Shown: positions 1 to 9,209 of the stretch, one piece after another
Layout: each line of letters begins with the position of its first letter
Position numbering within the stretch: position 1 is the first letter of the stretch
Assembly: GCF_900102965.1 (NCBI RefSeq)
Contig: NZ_FNGM01000009.1
Location: 7,083 to 71,082 of the forward strand
Source of the DNA: Paenibacillus jilunlii
GTDB taxonomy: Bacteria > Bacillota > Bacilli > Paenibacillales > Paenibacillaceae
Direction of reading: 5' to 3'
Length of the DNA stretch: 64,000 nucleotides
Program-made: the position numbers and the translations under genes
Notes under the pieces: model-generated
What the model saw: only the letters and a program-made list of their open reading frames with translations
Databases searched by the model: none
Told to the model about the DNA's origin: nothing

Positions 1-2050
1 GAGGCCAGATGCTCCGGACCCACCGATCCTGCCGCCAGCTTGCTGCCGTCAATGCTGCCGTCCGGCAGCAGCTCGGAAGTCAGCGTGTCCTCGGACAGAT
101 GCTCCAGATGGATACTGCCGGGGCGGATATGGCGGCTGTTCACTGCTTCAGGAGCCAGGTGTCCGCCGTATACACTGCCGGAGGCCAGATGCTGCGGACC
201 CACCGCGCCTGCCGCCAGCTTGCTGCTGCCAATGCTGCCGTCCGGCAGCAGCTCCGCGCTGCGGACTTCCTCCGCCAGATGCGTAAGCCGGATCACTCCA
301 GCGTTCAAATGACGCTCTTTCAGTGCAGCATCTGCGAGATGCCCGCTCTGGATGCTCTGCGGCTGCAGATGCTGCGGACCCACCGATCCTGCCGCCAGCT
401 TGCTGCCGCCAATGCTGCCGTCCGGCAGCAGCTCTGCGCTGCGGGCTTCTTCCGCCAGATGCACAAGCTTGATGATGCCGGTGCCCAGATGGCGGTCTTC
501 CACCGTTTTATCTGCAAGATGCCTGCCGTAGATGCTCTGCGGCTGCATGTGATGCGAACCCACCACACCGGCCGCCAGCTTGCTTGCTCCAATACTGCCG
601 TCAGGCAGCAGATCCGCACTGTGGACTTCCTCCGCCAAATGCTCAAGCTTGATGATACCGGAGTTTAAATGACGCTCCTCCAGTGTTCCATCTGCAAGAT
701 GTCCGCCCTGGATACTTTGAGCTTGCAGATGCTGCGGGCCCACTGCTCCCTCAGCCAGCTTGCTTCCGCCAATACTGCCGTCAGGCAGCAGATCCGCGCT
801 GTGGACTTCCTCCGCCAAATGCTCAAGCTTGATGATGCCGGAGCTCAAATGACGCTCCTCCAGCGTTCCATCTGCGAGATGTCCGCCCTCGATACTCTGC
901 GCCTGCAGATGCCGGGAACCCACAGCCCCCTCAGCCAGCTTGCTGCCTTCGATGCTGCCGTCCGGCAGAAGCTCCGCACTGTGGACCTCCTCTGCCAAAT
1001 GCTCAAGCTTGATGATGCCGGAGCTCAAATGACGCTCCTCCAGCGTCCCATCCGCAAGATGTCCGCCCTCGATACTCTGCGCCTGCAGATGCCGGGAACC
1101 CACAGCCCCTTCAGCCAGCTTGCTGCCTTCGATGCTGCCGTCCGGCAGCAGCTCCGCGCTCATCGTCTCGGCAGCCAGATGGCTCAACTGGATACTGCCG
1201 GGACGGATATGGCGGCTGTCCACAGCATCCGCTGCCAAATGTCCTCCATATACGCTGCCGGAAGCCAGCTGAAAAGAACCTACCGCTCCTGCCGCCAGCT
1301 TGCTTCCTCCAACGCTGCCATCCGGAAGCAGCGCTGCGCTGCGGGCTTCATCTGCCAGATGCTCAAGCTTGATCAGACCGGGACGTAAATGCCGTTCCTG
1401 CATTATTCCGTCTACGAGATGTTCACCATAAACGCTTTCTTGCTGCAGATGGAGCGAGCTTACCGCACCTGCCGCCAGCTTCTCCCCGCCAATACTGCCA
1501 TCCGGCAGCAATTCCGAAGTCAGCGTCTCCTTGGCCAGATGCTCAAACTGGATGCTGCCGGAGCGGATATGGCGGCTGTCTACCGCATCCGTTGTCAAAT
1601 GATCTGCGTACACACTGCCGGGGGCCAAATGGAAGGGGCCTACCGCGCTCTCGGACAGCTTCGTGCTGCCGATGCTTCCATCCGGCAGGATGTCTGCACT
1701 GCGCGTCTCTTCCGCCAGATGCACCAGGGTGATCTCCCCGGCCCGGATATGCTGTCCTGCCACCGCCTCCGGCAGCAGATGTGCGGCTCCCACACTGCCG
1801 GGTGCCAAATGGGAGGCCCCCACCGCACCCGGGACCAGCTTCTCTCCGCCAATACTGCCGTCCGGCAGAATTTGGCTGCTGCGGACTTCCCCGGCCAGGT
1901 GAGCCAAGGTAATGCTGCCTTGCCCGATATGCCGCCCTTCCACAGCAGCTTCAGCCAAGTGGCTGTTTTCTACACTTTTCTGCGCGAGGTGGCGGGAGGA
2001 AACAGCCCCTTCGATCAGTTTGGCTCCGCTGATGCTCCCATCCTGGATCT
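1..2050. repeat. Tandem 180-bp repeat inside the decapeptide-repeat gene
   Basis: Recognisably homologous blocks start at 9, 189, 369, 549, 729, 909, 1089, 1269, 1449, 1629, 1809 and, more diverged, 1989. The spacing is exactly 180 bp (60 codons) with no indels. Towards the 5' end of the gene (above about 2050) only the 30-bp decapeptide period remains. This suggests recent amplification of the distal part. Confidence 0.85.
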
Positions 2051-4199
2051 GAATGGAAGAGACCGAACTTGGGTTAATATGTCCATTGCCGATGGACATG
2101 GGCCGGATATGCGCCCCGCCAACACTTCCCGGTGCAAGATGTCTGCCCTGCACTGCAGCGTCAATGATCGTACCAGACCCGACCGCCCCTGCTGCCAAGT
2201 GCTCGGCTTGAACGGACGATGCTGCCAGTTTGGCGGATTCCACGCTTCCATCCGCCAGCTTTGCCGTCGTAACGGACAAGTCTCCCAGCTTATCGGTGGA
2301 CACACTTTCCGGCGACAGCTTTAATGAAGTTACTGCATAATCAGACAGATGATGCGGCTGCACAATGGCGGCGGAGAGATGAATTTCCTTCACAGCGCCT
2401 GTACCCAGCTTTTCACCCACTACCGAACCCGGCTGCAGTGCAGAAGAGGTGACACTGTTGTCTCCAAGATGCCTGCGTTCCACAGCACCCGGTGCCAAAT
2501 GTTCGGCATCCACCACGGCGCGCTGCAATACACGCCCGCTGACACTGGCATCGGCCAGATTCTTTTCCTCAACCGTACAAAAAGCAATATGTTCCCCGCT
2601 AACCGCTTCCCGTGCAATAGCATTGGCACTAACCGCACCGGGAGCCAGCTTGGCGGCACTAATACTGCCATCCGCCAGCTTATCAGGGGTAATACTTTGC
2701 GGACGAAGATGCTCTCCTGCCACTGAGGCACTGGCTAACTGTTCACCCGTAACAGCTCCGCTGGCCAGATGGGTTGTACGCACTGCCTCCTCCTGCAATT
2801 GGATAGAACCGACCGATTTCGCTGCCAAATGCGAATGTTCAATAGACTCGCGCTGCAGGTGGATGGAAGTAACGGCCTGCATGGCAATCTGAGGCCCCCG
2901 TACAGCAGATTTGGCGATATGCCGTGTCGTGACGGCTTCATCGGCCAGCTTATGCGAAAGAATGCTTTGATCGGCAACTTTGGAGGAAGTGACCGCCTGC
3001 TCCACAAGCTGGGCCGTACCTACCGCACCCTCCGCGAGCTTTACAAAAGAAATGCTGCGGTCCGCCAAATGACGGCTGGCAATTTCACCGTCAGCAATAT
3101 GGCTGCCGTTCACACTTTCCGGGCTTAAGTGCTGTCCGCGTATCACCTCTTTGCCGATCTGGCGTGTACCTACCGCACCGTCGGCAAGATGCCCGCTTTC
3201 GATTACACCAAGTTGAAGCTGCTCTTTGCCGACCAGCCGACCGGCCAGCTGTTCCGGTCCAATCGCACCCGGAGCCAGATGCGCCGCTGTAATTGCGCCG
3301 CTGCTGATATGACGGCTCTCGATAACAGCCTCGCCCAGCTTGGCGCCGCTGATTTCACCGTCGGCAATTTTATCGCCCGATACCGCTTCGTCGGCAAGCT
3401 TGGAACGGTCAATGCTTCCATTCGCCAGATGCCGGCTGACGATGCTGCTGCTCAGAATCTTCTCGCCTGTCACCGCACCATCCTCCAGCAGCTCTGCTGT
3501 GATGATGCAGTCGCTGAGGTGGCGGCTGGTAATGGCCTGGTCGGCAATTTGGCCTCCGCCGATGATCCGGTCAGCCAGCTTCTCCGGACCGATGCTGCCG
3601 TTTTTTAGCTTTTCACCGCTAATGGAATGATCCAGCAGCTTGCCGCCGCTGATGCTTCCTTCTGCCAAATGCTCGCCCGTTACGGATTCCGGGGCCAGTT
3701 TGGAGGATGTTATTGCCTTGTCCGCGATATTAATGCTCTGCACAGCGTAGTCCTGGAGCCAGGGCGTGCCGATGATGCCGAATTTCAGCTTGGACCCGTC
3801 AATGGTCCGGGGCGCAATTTTTCTTCCGGTAACGGCAGCGTCGCACAAATCGTCCGTATATACAGGCTGGAGGCGTTCCTTTTCCACCACTGGCGGCACA
3901 ATCTCAGGGGTTGGCGGCAAAGGCTCATCATCCACAACGGCCATTTCCGCCACCTCTTCCTGAGGCTCTTGCTGATCAAGTACGGCAGATTGTACGAATT
4001 CCGCCGCTTCAAGCGTATCCACCCCGCTCACCTTGAGAGTTGTACTCCCGGCATCCGGCGTTTCACTGCCGGAGGTGTCTGCCACCTCCTGTACCTTGGG
4101 ACTGCTTCCCAGCAAACTGAGTTCCTTCATATTCGGATTATCCACAATATAGAGCGGTTTTTTGGAACTGCGGTGCTGATTTCTTCTGGAGCCCTTCAC
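1..4199 (-). CDS. Giant decapeptide-repeat protein, N-terminal part (runs off the left edge)
   Basis: An open frame of about 1,399 codons on the minus strand has no stop inside the window, so the C-terminus is missing. The GTG start at 4197-4199 has an AAGGAGGAG box seven bases upstream. Residues 1-120 are a hydrophilic, acidic and Pro-rich leader without a signal peptide. From about residue 121 onward the chain is a decapeptide repeat: small residue, small residue, I/V, three variable residues, K/H, L/I, A/P, D/E/G. The K/H-L pair is still at repeat positions 7-8 at residue 1397, so there is no net register shift. In the distal half, six decapeptides form a 60-residue unit. I expect a long, regular beta-solenoid or trimeric fibre. 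It resembles Paenibacillus proteins that I recall as carrying a WIAG-tail C-terminal domain; that domain would lie outside the window. It is divergent from a spore-coat ATP-grasp gene, so a spore-surface role is inferred. Confidence 0.85.
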   Translation of the reverse strand, partial: MKGSRRNQHRSSKKPLYIVDNPNMKELSLLGSSPKVQEVADTSGSETPDAGSTTLKVSGVDTLEAAEFVQSAVLDQQEPQEEVAEMAVVDDEPLPPTPEIVPPVVEKERLQPVYTDDLCDAAVTGRKIAPRTIDGSKLKFGIIGTPWLQDYAVQSINIADKAITSSKLAPESVTGEHLAEGSISGGKLLDHSISGEKLKNGSIGPEKLADRIIGGGQIADQAITSRHLSDCIITAELLEDGAVTGEKILSSSIVSRHLANGSIDRSKLADEAVSGDKIADGEISGAKLGEAVIESRHISSGAITAAHLAPGAIGPEQLAGRLVGKEQLQLGVIESGHLADGAVGTRQIGKEVIRGQHLSPESVNGSHIADGEIASRHLADRSISFVKLAEGAVGTAQLVEQAVTSSKVADQSILSHKLADEAVTTRHIAKSAVRGPQIAMQAVTSIHLQRESIEHSHLAAKSVGSIQLQEEAVRTTHLASGAVTGEQLASASVAGEHLRPQSITPDKLADGSISAAKLAPGAVSANAIAREAVSGEHIAFCTVEEKNLADASVSGRVLQRAVVDAEHLAPGAVERRHLGDNSVTSSALQPGSVVGEKLGTGAVKEIHLSAAIVQPHHLSDYAVTSLKLSPESVSTDKLGDLSVTTAKLADGSVESAKLAASSVQAEHLAAGAVGSGTIIDAAVQGRHLAPGSVGGAHIRPMSIGNGHINPSSVSSIQIQDGSISGAKLIEGAVSSRHLAQKSVENSHLAEAAVEGRHIGQGSITLAHLAGEVRSSQILPDGSIGGEKLVPGAVGASHLAPGSVGAAHLLPEAVAGQHIRAGEITLVHLAEETRSADILPDGSIGSTKLSESAVGPFHLAPGSVYADHLTTDAVDSRHIRSGSIQFEHLAKETLTSELLPDGSIGGEKLAAGAVSSLHLQQESVYGEHLVDGIMQERHLRPGLIKLEHLADEARSAALLPDGSVGGSKLAAGAVGSFQLASGSVYGGHLAADAVDSRHIRPGSIQLSHLAAETMSAELLPDGSIEGSKLAEGAVGSRHLQAQSIEGGHLADGTLEERHLSSGIIKLEHLAEEVHSAELLPDGSIEGSKLAEGAVGSRHLQAQSIEGGHLADGTLEERHLSSGIIKLEHLAEEVHSADLLPDGSIGGSKLAEGAVGPQHLQAQSIQGGHLADGTLEERHLNSGIIKLEHLAEEVHSADLLPDGSIGASKLAAGVVGSHHMQPQSIYGRHLADKTVEDRHLGTGIIKLVHLAEEARSAELLPDGSIGGSKLAAGSVGPQHLQPQSIQSGHLADAALKERHLNAGVIRLTHLAEEVRSAELLPDGSIGSSKLAAGAVGPQHLASGSVYGGHLAPEAVNSRHIRPGSIHLEHLSEDTLTSELLPDGSIDGSKLAAGSVGPEHLA

Positions 4200-4450
4200 A
4201 AGCAGTCTCCTCCTTCCATCTATTGTTTCTCCTAGGCATCATATGCAGCGCACTGGGCGGATGACACCTTTTTGCGCGCCAAGCCTGACAATTCTGCTGC
4301 TGCTGCCTGAGGCAACGGGATACCGCGGTTTCTTTCAAAAAAGGGCATCTGCCACCGCGCATTCGTCCAACCCTAAAAGGCAAGTACACACATACAATGA
4401 CACAGGAAGAGGAGCAGCCGGAACAATAGATGATAACAGGAGGAACAAAC

Positions 4451-5545
4451 ATGGGGCAAAAGCTCGTGGGAATACTGTTAAACGCCGCTATGCACCGGGG
4501 CGTTCCCCGGCTAAAAACGGGACAGGAATCACTGGAGAGCTATGAGGAAGCCGCAGCCGCATACGGATTAACCCCCTGCTTCCTGAAGCTGTCCGACATC
4601 GATACGAAATCCGGCTATAGCATTGCCTACATTAAAGGGCCTAATGGCTACAGGAGTGCCGTAATTCCGACACCGGACGTCATTCACAACCGGGCCATTT
4701 ATGATCCGGGGAGCCTTGGGATTGAAAGACTCCTTCGCAGCGGCGTTCAGGTATATAATACATGCAACCGCTATGGCAAAGATCAGATCCATGGGCTGCT
4801 TGAGCAGAATGAAGGGCTGCGCAGTCTTCTGCCAGCCACCTCAGCCGGTCTCGCCGGACTGAAGGAAATGATGGACAGCTATTCCGATCTTATCCTGAAG
4901 CCTTGCCGGGGGAGTATCGGGCAGGGCGTAATGCGCCTATCGCGGAACAGTCCCGGGCACTGGACCTGGAGCTATCTGCCTGGCGGCTCCAACAGCTGGG
5001 CCAGCACAGCCGTTCATCAGGATGCCCTGCCCAGAGCTCTGCGGGCGCGCCTGGCATCTGCTCCTTACCTGGTCCAGGAACGTATCCCGCTCGCCGAGCT
5101 AGGGGGCCGGCCGTTTGATCTTCGCGTCACCGTTCAGCGCGGCTGGGGCGGACAATGGCAGGTCACCGGACTGTTCGCCAAACGGGCAGCACCCGGCGGC
5201 TTCGTCTCTAACATTGCCCGCGGCGGGGAAGCGCTTGACTCCACCTTTGCACTGGAGCAGGCATTCTCCGGGGCAGCAGCGGCGGGTATCCGCATGTCCG
5301 TTCTGGCACACAGCCTCAGTATTGCACGTGAGCTGGAGAAAAACCTCCCCGGCCTTGCGGACATCGGACTGGATATGGGCATTACCGGAAAAGGCCGCAT
5401 CTATTTCATCGAGTGCAACGGACGCGATCAGCGCTACGGCTTCCGCAAAGCCGGGCTGACCGGCACGTGGAAGGAAAGCTACCGGAAGCCTATGGCATAT
5501 GCCAGATACCTGCTTGACCGTCCGGCACGGCATATCAGTTATTGA
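4451..5545 (+). CDS. YheC/YheD family spore-coat-associated ATP-grasp protein
   Basis: 364 residues. The ATG at 4451 follows an AGGAGG box by seven bases; upstream in-frame codons lack a box. The N-terminal part (MGQKLVGILLN) is the YheC-type domain. The ATP-grasp portion is visible from about residue 130 (LKPCRGSIGQGVM) through RPFDLRVTVQ to the metal-binding end FIECNGRDQR. Family members in Bacillus are spore-coat associated; the substrate is unknown. The gene is divergent from the giant repeat gene with about 250 bp between the starts, so the two may share regulation (inference). Confidence 0.85.
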   Translation: MGQKLVGILLNAAMHRGVPRLKTGQESLESYEEAAAAYGLTPCFLKLSDIDTKSGYSIAYIKGPNGYRSAVIPTPDVIHNRAIYDPGSLGIERLLRSGVQVYNTCNRYGKDQIHGLLEQNEGLRSLLPATSAGLAGLKEMMDSYSDLILKPCRGSIGQGVMRLSRNSPGHWTWSYLPGGSNSWASTAVHQDALPRALRARLASAPYLVQERIPLAELGGRPFDLRVTVQRGWGGQWQVTGLFAKRAAPGGFVSNIARGGEALDSTFALEQAFSGAAAAGIRMSVLAHSLSIARELEKNLPGLADIGLDMGITGKGRIYFIECNGRDQRYGFRKAGLTGTWKESYRKPMAYARYLLDRPARHISY

Positions 5546-5632
5546 TTTGTCTCTTATTCTATGTCAATATAATGCAGAGCGGGCGGTCCTGGACACGGGA
5601 CCGTGCTGCTGCATGATGGAAGGGAGATAATC

Positions 5633-6424
5633 ATGGTAAAACAATTGCTGCGGCTGATGACCGAGCTGTCCTCGCACAGATGGCTTTCCCGGTTGATGGG
5701 GGCTTTTTCCCATAGCAGACTCAGCCGTTTTTTAATCCCGGCATTTATTCGGATTTATCATATTCCCTCTTCTGAGGCGGAGAAGCATTCCGGGGAATAC
5801 CTTACACTCAATGAATTTTTTAGCCGCCGCCTGAAACCCGGCATGCGCCCCGTCGCCGCCCACGAGAATGCGGTAGCCAGCCCGGTGGATGCGCTGATTA
5901 CCGCCATGGGCGAGATTCACTCCGGAACGATTATGAATGTAAAAGGACAGGACTATGAACTGGAAGACCTTTTGAACCACTCTCCGCACCTGGAGCTGTA
6001 CAAAAAAGGCTTTTTCTTCGTGCTCTACTTAAGCCCAACGGACTATCACCGGATTCACTCCCCGATTACCGGGCGCAAGGTCGAGAGTGAGCATATCCGC
6101 GGACGGGCCTATCCGGTCAACGAGTTCGGCATGAGACACATGAAAGGTGTGCTGAGCCGCAATGAACGGCTCATTACTTATATCGCCGGAGCCAACGGTG
6201 AAGCCGCTGTGGTAAAAGTAGGCGCGATGAATGTCAGCAGCATCCATTACGCGGATGAAGAGGCGGATGCCTGGCAGATCGGCGACGATCTGGCTTATTT
6301 CGAATTCGGCTCCACCGTAGTACTGCTCCTGGAGAACGGCAGCTTCACCGCGCGCCCGGGGCTGGCCAGCGGAACCAAGGTGAAGATGGGCGAGCTGCTG
6401 GGCACGCTGCAGCGGCCTCTTTAA
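5633..6424 (+). CDS. psd: Phosphatidylserine decarboxylase proenzyme
   Basis: 263 residues, matching the usual Bacillus Psd length. The ATG at 5633 follows GGAAGGGAG; the upstream in-frame ATG at 5603 lacks a box. Family hallmarks are present: NEFFSRRLKPG near the N-terminus, SPVDA, YHRIHSP, and FGST near residue 225. FGST is the site where self-cleavage creates the pyruvoyl group on the serine. The enzyme converts phosphatidylserine to phosphatidylethanolamine at the membrane. No pssA neighbour is present here. A strong terminator follows. Confidence 0.93.
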   Translation: MVKQLLRLMTELSSHRWLSRLMGAFSHSRLSRFLIPAFIRIYHIPSSEAEKHSGEYLTLNEFFSRRLKPGMRPVAAHENAVASPVDALITAMGEIHSGTIMNVKGQDYELEDLLNHSPHLELYKKGFFFVLYLSPTDYHRIHSPITGRKVESEHIRGRAYPVNEFGMRHMKGVLSRNERLITYIAGANGEAAVVKVGAMNVSSIHYADEEADAWQIGDDLAYFEFGSTVVLLLENGSFTARPGLASGTKVKMGELLGTLQRPL

Positions 6425-6483
6425 AACACTAGGTAAGAAGCTGGCCTTGATGATGAAATAGGCTAAGCTTTCCTCAAAAATGG

Positions 6484-6530
6484 AATCCCCGCCCAAGGCA
6501 TGCTTCTGATGCCTTGGGCGGGGATTTTGA
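6484..6530. terminator. Bidirectional terminator between psd and the DUF2569 gene
   Basis: A perfect 17-bp stem (AATCCCCGCCCAAGGCA and its complement) with a short loop, followed by a T-rich stretch. It lies between convergent genes. Confidence 0.85.
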
Positions 6531-6559
6531 TTTTCTATACCATTCTGTGTTAATTGCGT

Positions 6560-7084
6560 TTACCGCACAAATGTGTTGCTTACCCGCTCCGATTTCCGGA
6601 AATAAGCCAGCCAAATCACGCAGGTTATGACCGATCTTACAAGAGTACGGGTGCTTCTTCCTCCACTCGTCTCTCTAGCTAACGGTATATTCAGCAGGAA
6701 AATATAATCAATAACACTAATAAACAGACTGCTGCAATATAACAGTATGATCACTCGGGGCAATAGGGCTTTTTTCTGATAGAACAACACCAACGTGAAG
6801 ACACACAGCACTAGAAGCAACAAATTCGCAATGGCCTCAAATACAATCAGCGGTGCCCAAAGTGGATGGTAAAGCTCTCCTTCCTTAGATGCAAGCATAC
6901 CCCAGTACTCCGCGTTGAAGCTCGGGAGGTTGTAGTTCAGAAGCTTAAGCACCAGCGAAAACAGCATTGCAATCATGCCTATCTGCACAAGCACCAGCCA
7001 GCCCCCGAGACCCGATGGACCAAGTGGAATATACGCTTTAGACGCCCCCTGTTGTTCCTGTTCATTCCATTCATAAATTTTCAT
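6560..7084 (-). CDS. DUF2569-type integral membrane protein
   Basis: 174 residues with four likely membrane segments (around residues 28-50, 78-102, 108-132 and 148-165). The signature GLGGWLVLVQIG lies near the N-terminus and RSTRTLVRSVITCVIWLAYF at the C-terminus, as in DUF2569 proteins. Function is unknown. The start at 7084 is preferred because GGAG lies seven bases upstream; an ATG three bases earlier (7087) is only four bases from the box. It is a single-gene unit convergent with psd. Confidence 0.75.
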   Translation of the reverse strand: MKIYEWNEQEQQGASKAYIPLGPSGLGGWLVLVQIGMIAMLFSLVLKLLNYNLPSFNAEYWGMLASKEGELYHPLWAPLIVFEAIANLLLLVLCVFTLVLFYQKKALLPRVIILLYCSSLFISVIDYIFLLNIPLARETSGGRSTRTLVRSVITCVIWLAYFRKSERVSNTFVR

Positions 7085-7319
7085 CATACTTCTCCAATAT
7101 ATAGATTCTTCTCCCTGAAATTTTACTTAGAAAGAATAATCTTTTGGAGGAAGCCACTCAACGGCTAATTTTGTATTATTATGTAATGTATTGTCGAATC
7201 AACACGTAAAATGAAAGATCATACTTTAGACATGTTTCTTTGGTCGGAGAATACTGCATTTATTCGGCACTTGAACCCTATTGTTTTTCAGTTTTCCATT
7301 AAATACGGTCACACAAACG
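7085..7319. other. Gene-free spacer
   Basis: AT-rich intergenic DNA between the DUF2569 gene start and the gpmA terminator. I saw no coding frame with a ribosome binding site and no recognised RNA motif. Confidence 0.5.
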
Positions 7320-7352
7320 TCAAAAAGCCCTGCAGAATTATTCTGCAGGGCT
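7320..7352 (-). terminator. gpmA terminator
   Basis: A 12-bp perfect stem (AGCCCTGCAGAA and its complement) with a three-base loop, followed on the minus strand by TTTTT. It lies about 50 bases past the gpmA stop. Confidence 0.9.
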
Positions 7353-7398
7353 GATGTTTTTGCTGTATGGGACGCTACGCACAACAAAAGCAGGCTGG

Positions 7399-8148
7399 TT
7401 ATTCTGTCACCTTGCTCTGATTTGCTACCTCGCGTGCTTTCTCCTGCACTTCTTCCGGTTCCCCGAGATAGAAGCGGCTGATCGGCTTCACATCATCATC
7501 CAGCTTGTAGACCAGAGGGACTCCAGTCGGCACATTCAGGTCCAGCAGCGCCTTCTCGTCAATGTCCTCCATGAACTTGATCAGCGCCCGCAGCGTGTTG
7601 CCATGCGCCGAGATCAGCACCCGCTCCTTCTTGCGGATCAGCGGCACGATACGTTTGCCCCAGAAATCGCCGACACGGTGTACGGTATCCTCCAGGCTCT
7701 CGCCGCGCGGAATATCGCCGGCACGGACCTCCTTGTAGCGGATGTCGTTTCTGGCATAACGCGGATCATCCGGCTCCAGCATCGGAGGCCGCACGGACAG
7801 GCTGCGCCGCCAGATGTGCAGCTGCTCTTCGCCGTATTTTACCGCAGTCTCACTCTTGCTCAGCCCCTGCAGTGCTCCGTAATGACGCTCGTTCAGCTTC
7901 CAGGATTTCTGTACGGGAATCCACAGCAGGTCCAGCTCATCCAGCACATAGTTAAGTGTCTTAATCGAACGCTTCAGCACAGAAGCAAAAGCCAGATCAA
8001 AAGTATAACCCGCCTCCTTCAGCAGCTTGCCCGCCGCTTTGGCTTCCTCTACCCCCTTCTCTGTCAGATCGGGGTCGCTCCAGCCTGTGAACAGATTTTG
8101 GCGGTTGTACTCGCTCTCTCCATGGCGTATCAATACGATTTCGTACAT
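7399..8148 (-). CDS. gpmA: 2,3-bisphosphoglycerate-dependent phosphoglycerate mutase
   Basis: 249 residues, the usual length for cofactor-dependent mutases. The ATG at 8148 (MYEIVLIRHGES) has GGAGGAG eight bases upstream; the longer frame to 8175 lacks a box. The phosphohistidine motif RHGESEYN is at residues 8-15, followed by LFTGWSDPDLTEKG, the ERHYGALQGLSK region and the second histidine in ISAHGNTLRALIK. It interconverts 3- and 2-phosphoglycerate in glycolysis. Monocistronic with its own terminator. Confidence 0.93.
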   Translation of the reverse strand: MYEIVLIRHGESEYNRQNLFTGWSDPDLTEKGVEEAKAAGKLLKEAGYTFDLAFASVLKRSIKTLNYVLDELDLLWIPVQKSWKLNERHYGALQGLSKSETAVKYGEEQLHIWRRSLSVRPPMLEPDDPRYARNDIRYKEVRAGDIPRGESLEDTVHRVGDFWGKRIVPLIRKKERVLISAHGNTLRALIKFMEDIDEKALLDLNVPTGVPLVYKLDDDVKPISRFYLGEPEEVQEKAREVANQSKVTE

Positions 8149-8325
8149 ACTCTCTCCTCCTGCCCATAGTTTCATGATCTCTATTATATCCTACATCCAT
8201 CATAGGCTTGCTGACCGGGTTCTTCAAGGCCTTGCTTCGGCGGCTCTCCGGTTCCGTTACCGGATCAAAATATTATCCTCCAGCCCCCCGCTTTTACCCG
8301 CTTCTGCAACATGTTGCCGCTCCCG

Positions 8326-8805
8326 CTACGACCTCTGGGCTGACAGCCGCCGCAGTACCGCATCCCTCAACACCCGCGCATGATTGTGCTGCTCATCCTT
8401 AGCAGCATACAGCAGCGTCACCGGGCTTTCCCTGGCCCAGGCGCACAGCCGCTCCACTTCGCCCGCCGCCGGCTCCAACTGCAGCTCCTCCTCATACAGC
8501 AGCGCAAACTCCGCGAATCTGCCGGGCTTATGAGCGAACCACTTCCGCAATTCAGGTGACGGCGCGGCTTTCCGCATCCATTCGTCGAGCTGTGCCGTTT
8601 CCTTGGCTACGCCGCGCGGCCACAGGCGGTCAACCAGCACCCTTAGGCCGTCCTCCGCCTCCGGCGGGGCGTAAATGCGTTTGATCCTGAGCGTATCCGA
8701 ACCTGCACCAGCACGCATTGCCTTTGAGCGTGTACTTGTCATTTCATCCGAGTCAGCACCTGTCTTTGCCGCCCCGGGACCCGCCTCTACCGCATCTGAT
8801 TTCAC
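8326..8805 (-). CDS. DUF488 / YeaO-like protein
   Basis: 159 residues. A GTG start at 8805 has GAGGAGG eight bases upstream. Residues about 39-159 match the family: LRIKRIYAPPEAEDG, VLVDRLWPRGV, WFAHKPGRFAEF and a C-terminal VTLLYAAKDEQHNHA. The first roughly 38 residues are a low-complexity Ala/Gly/Ser extension that is unusual for the family. An internal ATG (residue 22) would shorten it, but it lacks the strong box. Function is unknown. Confidence 0.78.
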   Translation of the reverse strand: MKSDAVEAGPGAAKTGADSDEMTSTRSKAMRAGAGSDTLRIKRIYAPPEAEDGLRVLVDRLWPRGVAKETAQLDEWMRKAAPSPELRKWFAHKPGRFAEFALLYEEELQLEPAAGEVERLCAWARESPVTLLYAAKDEQHNHARVLRDAVLRRLSAQRS

Positions 8806-9209
8806 TGGATAATCCTCCTCGTGTTTAGAGTACGCCTACTTTCATTATAAATATGTTGCTATCCAATTTGTAGGGAAGTGCTAAACCGATCAGGCGCCGC
8901 AGATATATCAAAAAAACCGGAAGCCCTCCGGCCCCGGTCTTTTCTCATATCCGTTTGATCAGGTTATGTCTATGGTCGAGCATCCCCAATTCACTCAGAA
9001 CCAATGATCCGGAGTCGCCACGCCGCTGTGCTTCAAGCGTCTCCAGCGGTTGCGGACAATCCCGCTCCCTCCGCCTTTTCAGTCGGTATTGCAGATCCGT
9101 CGTCTTATCATTTGTAGCCGTTCTCCCCTTCCAGGCAGCAGTTCACATCGTATGTAAACAGGTTGCAACGTAATTACCCCGGCTGGAAAAAACTGAAACA
9201 ACCGGAGAA
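8806..9209. other. Intergenic spacer with one weak terminator
   Basis: About 400 bp between the DUF488 start and the AraC stop. Apart from the hairpin at 8909-8931 I saw no supported gene; a 72-codon plus-strand frame here lacks a ribosome binding site. Confidence 0.5.
8909..8931 (-). terminator. Probable terminator of the AraC gene
   Basis: A short stem (CCGGA/TCCGG) followed on the minus strand by seven Ts. It lies downstream of the AraC-type gene. Confidence 0.5.

Noticed and set aside
9..3608. Long plus-strand frames (rich in Gln, Arg, Met, Ala) across the repeat region
   Set aside because: They are the opposite-strand shadow of the decapeptide repeats. They contain repeated in-frame stops and lack ribosome binding sites; the minus-strand frame is open throughout with a strong box.
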